49,363 nucleotides of DNA, taken from assembly GCA_024232355.1 (NCBI GenBank), contig JAAEPW010000310.1, positions 1-49,363 of the forward strand. Reading direction: 5' to 3'. The translations under genes were made by a program, and so were the position numbers. This document shows, in pieces, positions 48,357 through 49,363 of the stretch. The notes beneath the pieces are model-generated. The model worked only from the letters and a program-made list of their open reading frames with translations, was not told the origin of the DNA and made no database searches. Every line of letters starts with the position of its first letter. Positions within the stretch are counted from its first letter, which is position 1. This DNA comes from Chloroflexota bacterium. Lineage in GTDB: Bacteria; Chloroflexota; Anaerolineae; B4-G1.

Positions 48357-48716
48357 ATGCCACAGATCGACGTATCAGCAGAGACGTATGAGAAAATCAA
48401 GGATCAGTTGGGAGTCAAGGCCAAGGAGGAGCACATCAAGGAAGCAGACGACATGATTAACCAGTGCTTTTTCTTCCGGGCAGTGACGTATCACTGCGTT
48501 GGGAGAGTGATAGATTGGATGCTTGACGGCACCACAACTTCCTGGATTGCCGTATTGGAAGACGCATCCTGGGTAGCTGATTCGGGCAGGTTCATGCAGG
48601 CCATTAAGGACGGCACTTTGGCCGAAGTCGAGCCCGTGGGACTCATGTACTTGAACATGGGCTCCGTGGTTGATTTCTTCCCCTGGCGACACCCGTTGCC
48701 AACGGAGCAGAAATGA
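48357..48716 (+). CDS. Hypothetical protein between R/S/W copies
   Basis: 119 residues. ETYEKIKDQLGVKAKEEHIK, CFFFRAVTYHCVGRVIDWML, TTSWIAVLEDASWVADSGRF, LMYLNMGSVVDFFPWRHPLP. Mixed fold, two Cys, no recognised family. The ribosome-binding site ACAGGAGA follows copy C; the stop overlaps copy D by ATGA. Confidence 0.55.
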   Translation: MPQIDVSAETYEKIKDQLGVKAKEEHIKEADDMINQCFFFRAVTYHCVGRVIDWMLDGTTTSWIAVLEDASWVADSGRFMQAIKDGTLAEVEPVGLMYLNMGSVVDFFPWRHPLPTEQK

Positions 48717-48877
48717 ATATCGCGATGATGAGTAAAGCGCGGTTGTGGTCACTGTCGCGGTCGCGGTCGCAGTCGGGGTCGTGGTCGCAGTCGTGGTCAC
48801 AGTCGTCGTCATGGTTATGGTCGCGGGTGCGGTCGGGGTCGGGGTCGCGGTTGTGGTCGCGGTCGAGGAGTAAATGA
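48713..48877 (+). CDS. R/S/W repeat protein, copy D
   Basis: 54 residues, leader MNIAMMSKAR (Arg to Lys change), then Leu/Ser/Trp/Arg/Gln/Gly repeats, ending RSRSK. It overlaps both neighbours by ATGA. Confidence 0.6.
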   Translation: MNIAMMSKARLWSLSRSRSQSGSWSQSWSQSSSWLWSRVRSGSGSRLWSRSRSK

Positions 48878-49257
48878 GGACTGAGCGAACTAGACTAACC
48901 GAAAAGCTGGACGACATAGTCCGAGACGTCGTCAGACTCAGGGACGAGGACACATGCCAGAGGTGCATGAAATATGTTACAGGATCAAATAGCCAGCCCT
49001 CTCACGTCAAGGCCAAGGGCCACGGGGCAAGCTGGCGACGGTTCGACCTCCTCAACATCAAGCTGCTATGCAATGCGTGCCATAGGTGGTGGCACCTTAA
49101 TCCGACCGAGAGTGGGGACTGGTTCCGGAAGAAGTTTCCCTCCCGATACAGGTACATCAAGCAATATTATTCCGGAGGCAAGGCCAGTCCAATCACGACC
49201 CACGAGATGCGAGAGCTATTGGAAAAACTCAAAGAGAAAGCAGAGGGCCTGAGATGA
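48874..49257 (+). CDS. HNH endonuclease / NinG-like protein
   Basis: 127 residues. CQRCMKYVTGSNSQPSHVKA, then RFDLLNIKLLCNACHRWWH give two CxxC pairs, the His of an HNH (SHV) and the LLC-x-x-CH-x-x-WH end. Placement beside SSB and nuclease genes and the layout recall lambda NinG-type recombination proteins; a free-standing homing nuclease is the alternative. It lies between two R/S/W copies, whose spread it could promote. Ends EGLR, inside the repeated block. Confidence 0.7.
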   Translation: MRTERTRLTEKLDDIVRDVVRLRDEDTCQRCMKYVTGSNSQPSHVKAKGHGASWRRFDLLNIKLLCNACHRWWHLNPTESGDWFRKKFPSRYRYIKQYYSGGKASPITTHEMRELLEKLKEKAEGLR

Positions 49258-49363
49258 ATATTGCGATGATGAGTAGAGCGAGGTCGCAGTCGTGGTCGCA
49301 GTCGTGGTCGCGGTCGTGGGCGAGGTCGCAGTCGTGGTCGTGGTCGCGGTCGGGGTTGGGATC
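49254..49363 (+). CDS. R/S/W repeat protein, copy E (runs off window)
   Basis: At least 36 residues, leader MNIAMMSRAR, then SQSWSQSWSRSW-type repeat. The ATG overlaps the HNH stop (ATGA). The last 28 bases are identical to 194-221 in copy A. Confidence 0.6.
   Translation, partial: MNIAMMSRARSQSWSQSWSRSWARSQSWSWSRSGLG

Overview
The window looks like most of the genome of an uncultivated short-tailed (podovirus-type) tailed phage, GC-rich, with tightly packed and often ATGA-overlapping genes. The virion block combines head proteins of the Bordetella phage BPP-1 type (Bbp16-like cement, Bbp19-like protein, podoviral connector/portal) with T7-type tail and core proteins (gp11-like, gp12-like, gp13-like, gp14-like, gp15/gp16-like). 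The host is not identified. A phage-encoded TatA, a twin-arginine precursor, a lipoprotein and an Ig-fold-like secreted protein suggest a diderm bacterium; the TatA style would fit Planctomycetota, but that is only inference.

Layout. (1) Positions 1-6562, plus strand: two arrays of an Arg/Ser/Trp hexanucleotide-repeat gene, a lipoprotein, two serine tRNAs, a secreted protein, a sigma-like small protein, a DNA methyltransferase and several tiny zinc-ribbon genes. (2) Positions 39527 down to 6559, minus strand: one co-directional block of about 33 kb starting from a near-perfect sigma70-type promoter. It runs terminase small and large subunits, portal, TatA and a Tat precursor, scaffold, major capsid, cement, an SD-heptad fibre, three sugar/methyl transferase genes, gp11-like adaptor, several beta-rich virion proteins, gp12-like nozzle split into separate genes, a fibre adaptor, core/ejection proteins including a 1462-residue polyvalent protein, and a metallophosphoesterase. 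(3) Positions 39777-49363, plus strand: small early-type genes, a probable structured RNA locus of about 600 nt, a pentanucleotide-repeat tract, a recombination/ssDNA group (PD-(D/E)XK nuclease, SSB-like protein, conserved helpers), then three more R/S/W cassettes alternating with a hypothetical gene and an HNH gene. The last cassette runs off the window.

How it fits together. The minus block makes heads, nozzle, fibres and ejected core proteins. The GT/methyltransferase trio may decorate the fibre or the host surface. The plus genes handle DNA modification, recombination and host interaction. I see no DNA polymerase, helicase, primase, RNA polymerase, integrase, repressor or recognisable endolysin. 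As both ends lie in R/S/W repeat arrays, the window is probably one piece of a larger genome broken at those repeats.

Most notable: (a) five R/S/W-repeat genes with a conserved MNIAMMS leader; (b) phage TatA overlapping a Tat-signal protein gene; (c) a nozzle protein whose C-terminal part sits on two separate paralogous genes, one with an inserted beta-propeller; (d) three or four promoters placed so that transcription would start at the ATG; (e) a hairpin that would hide the capsid gene ribosome-binding site; (f) dyad repeats next to the terminase genes; (g) a hairpin-dense RNA locus with an embedded tRNA-like element.
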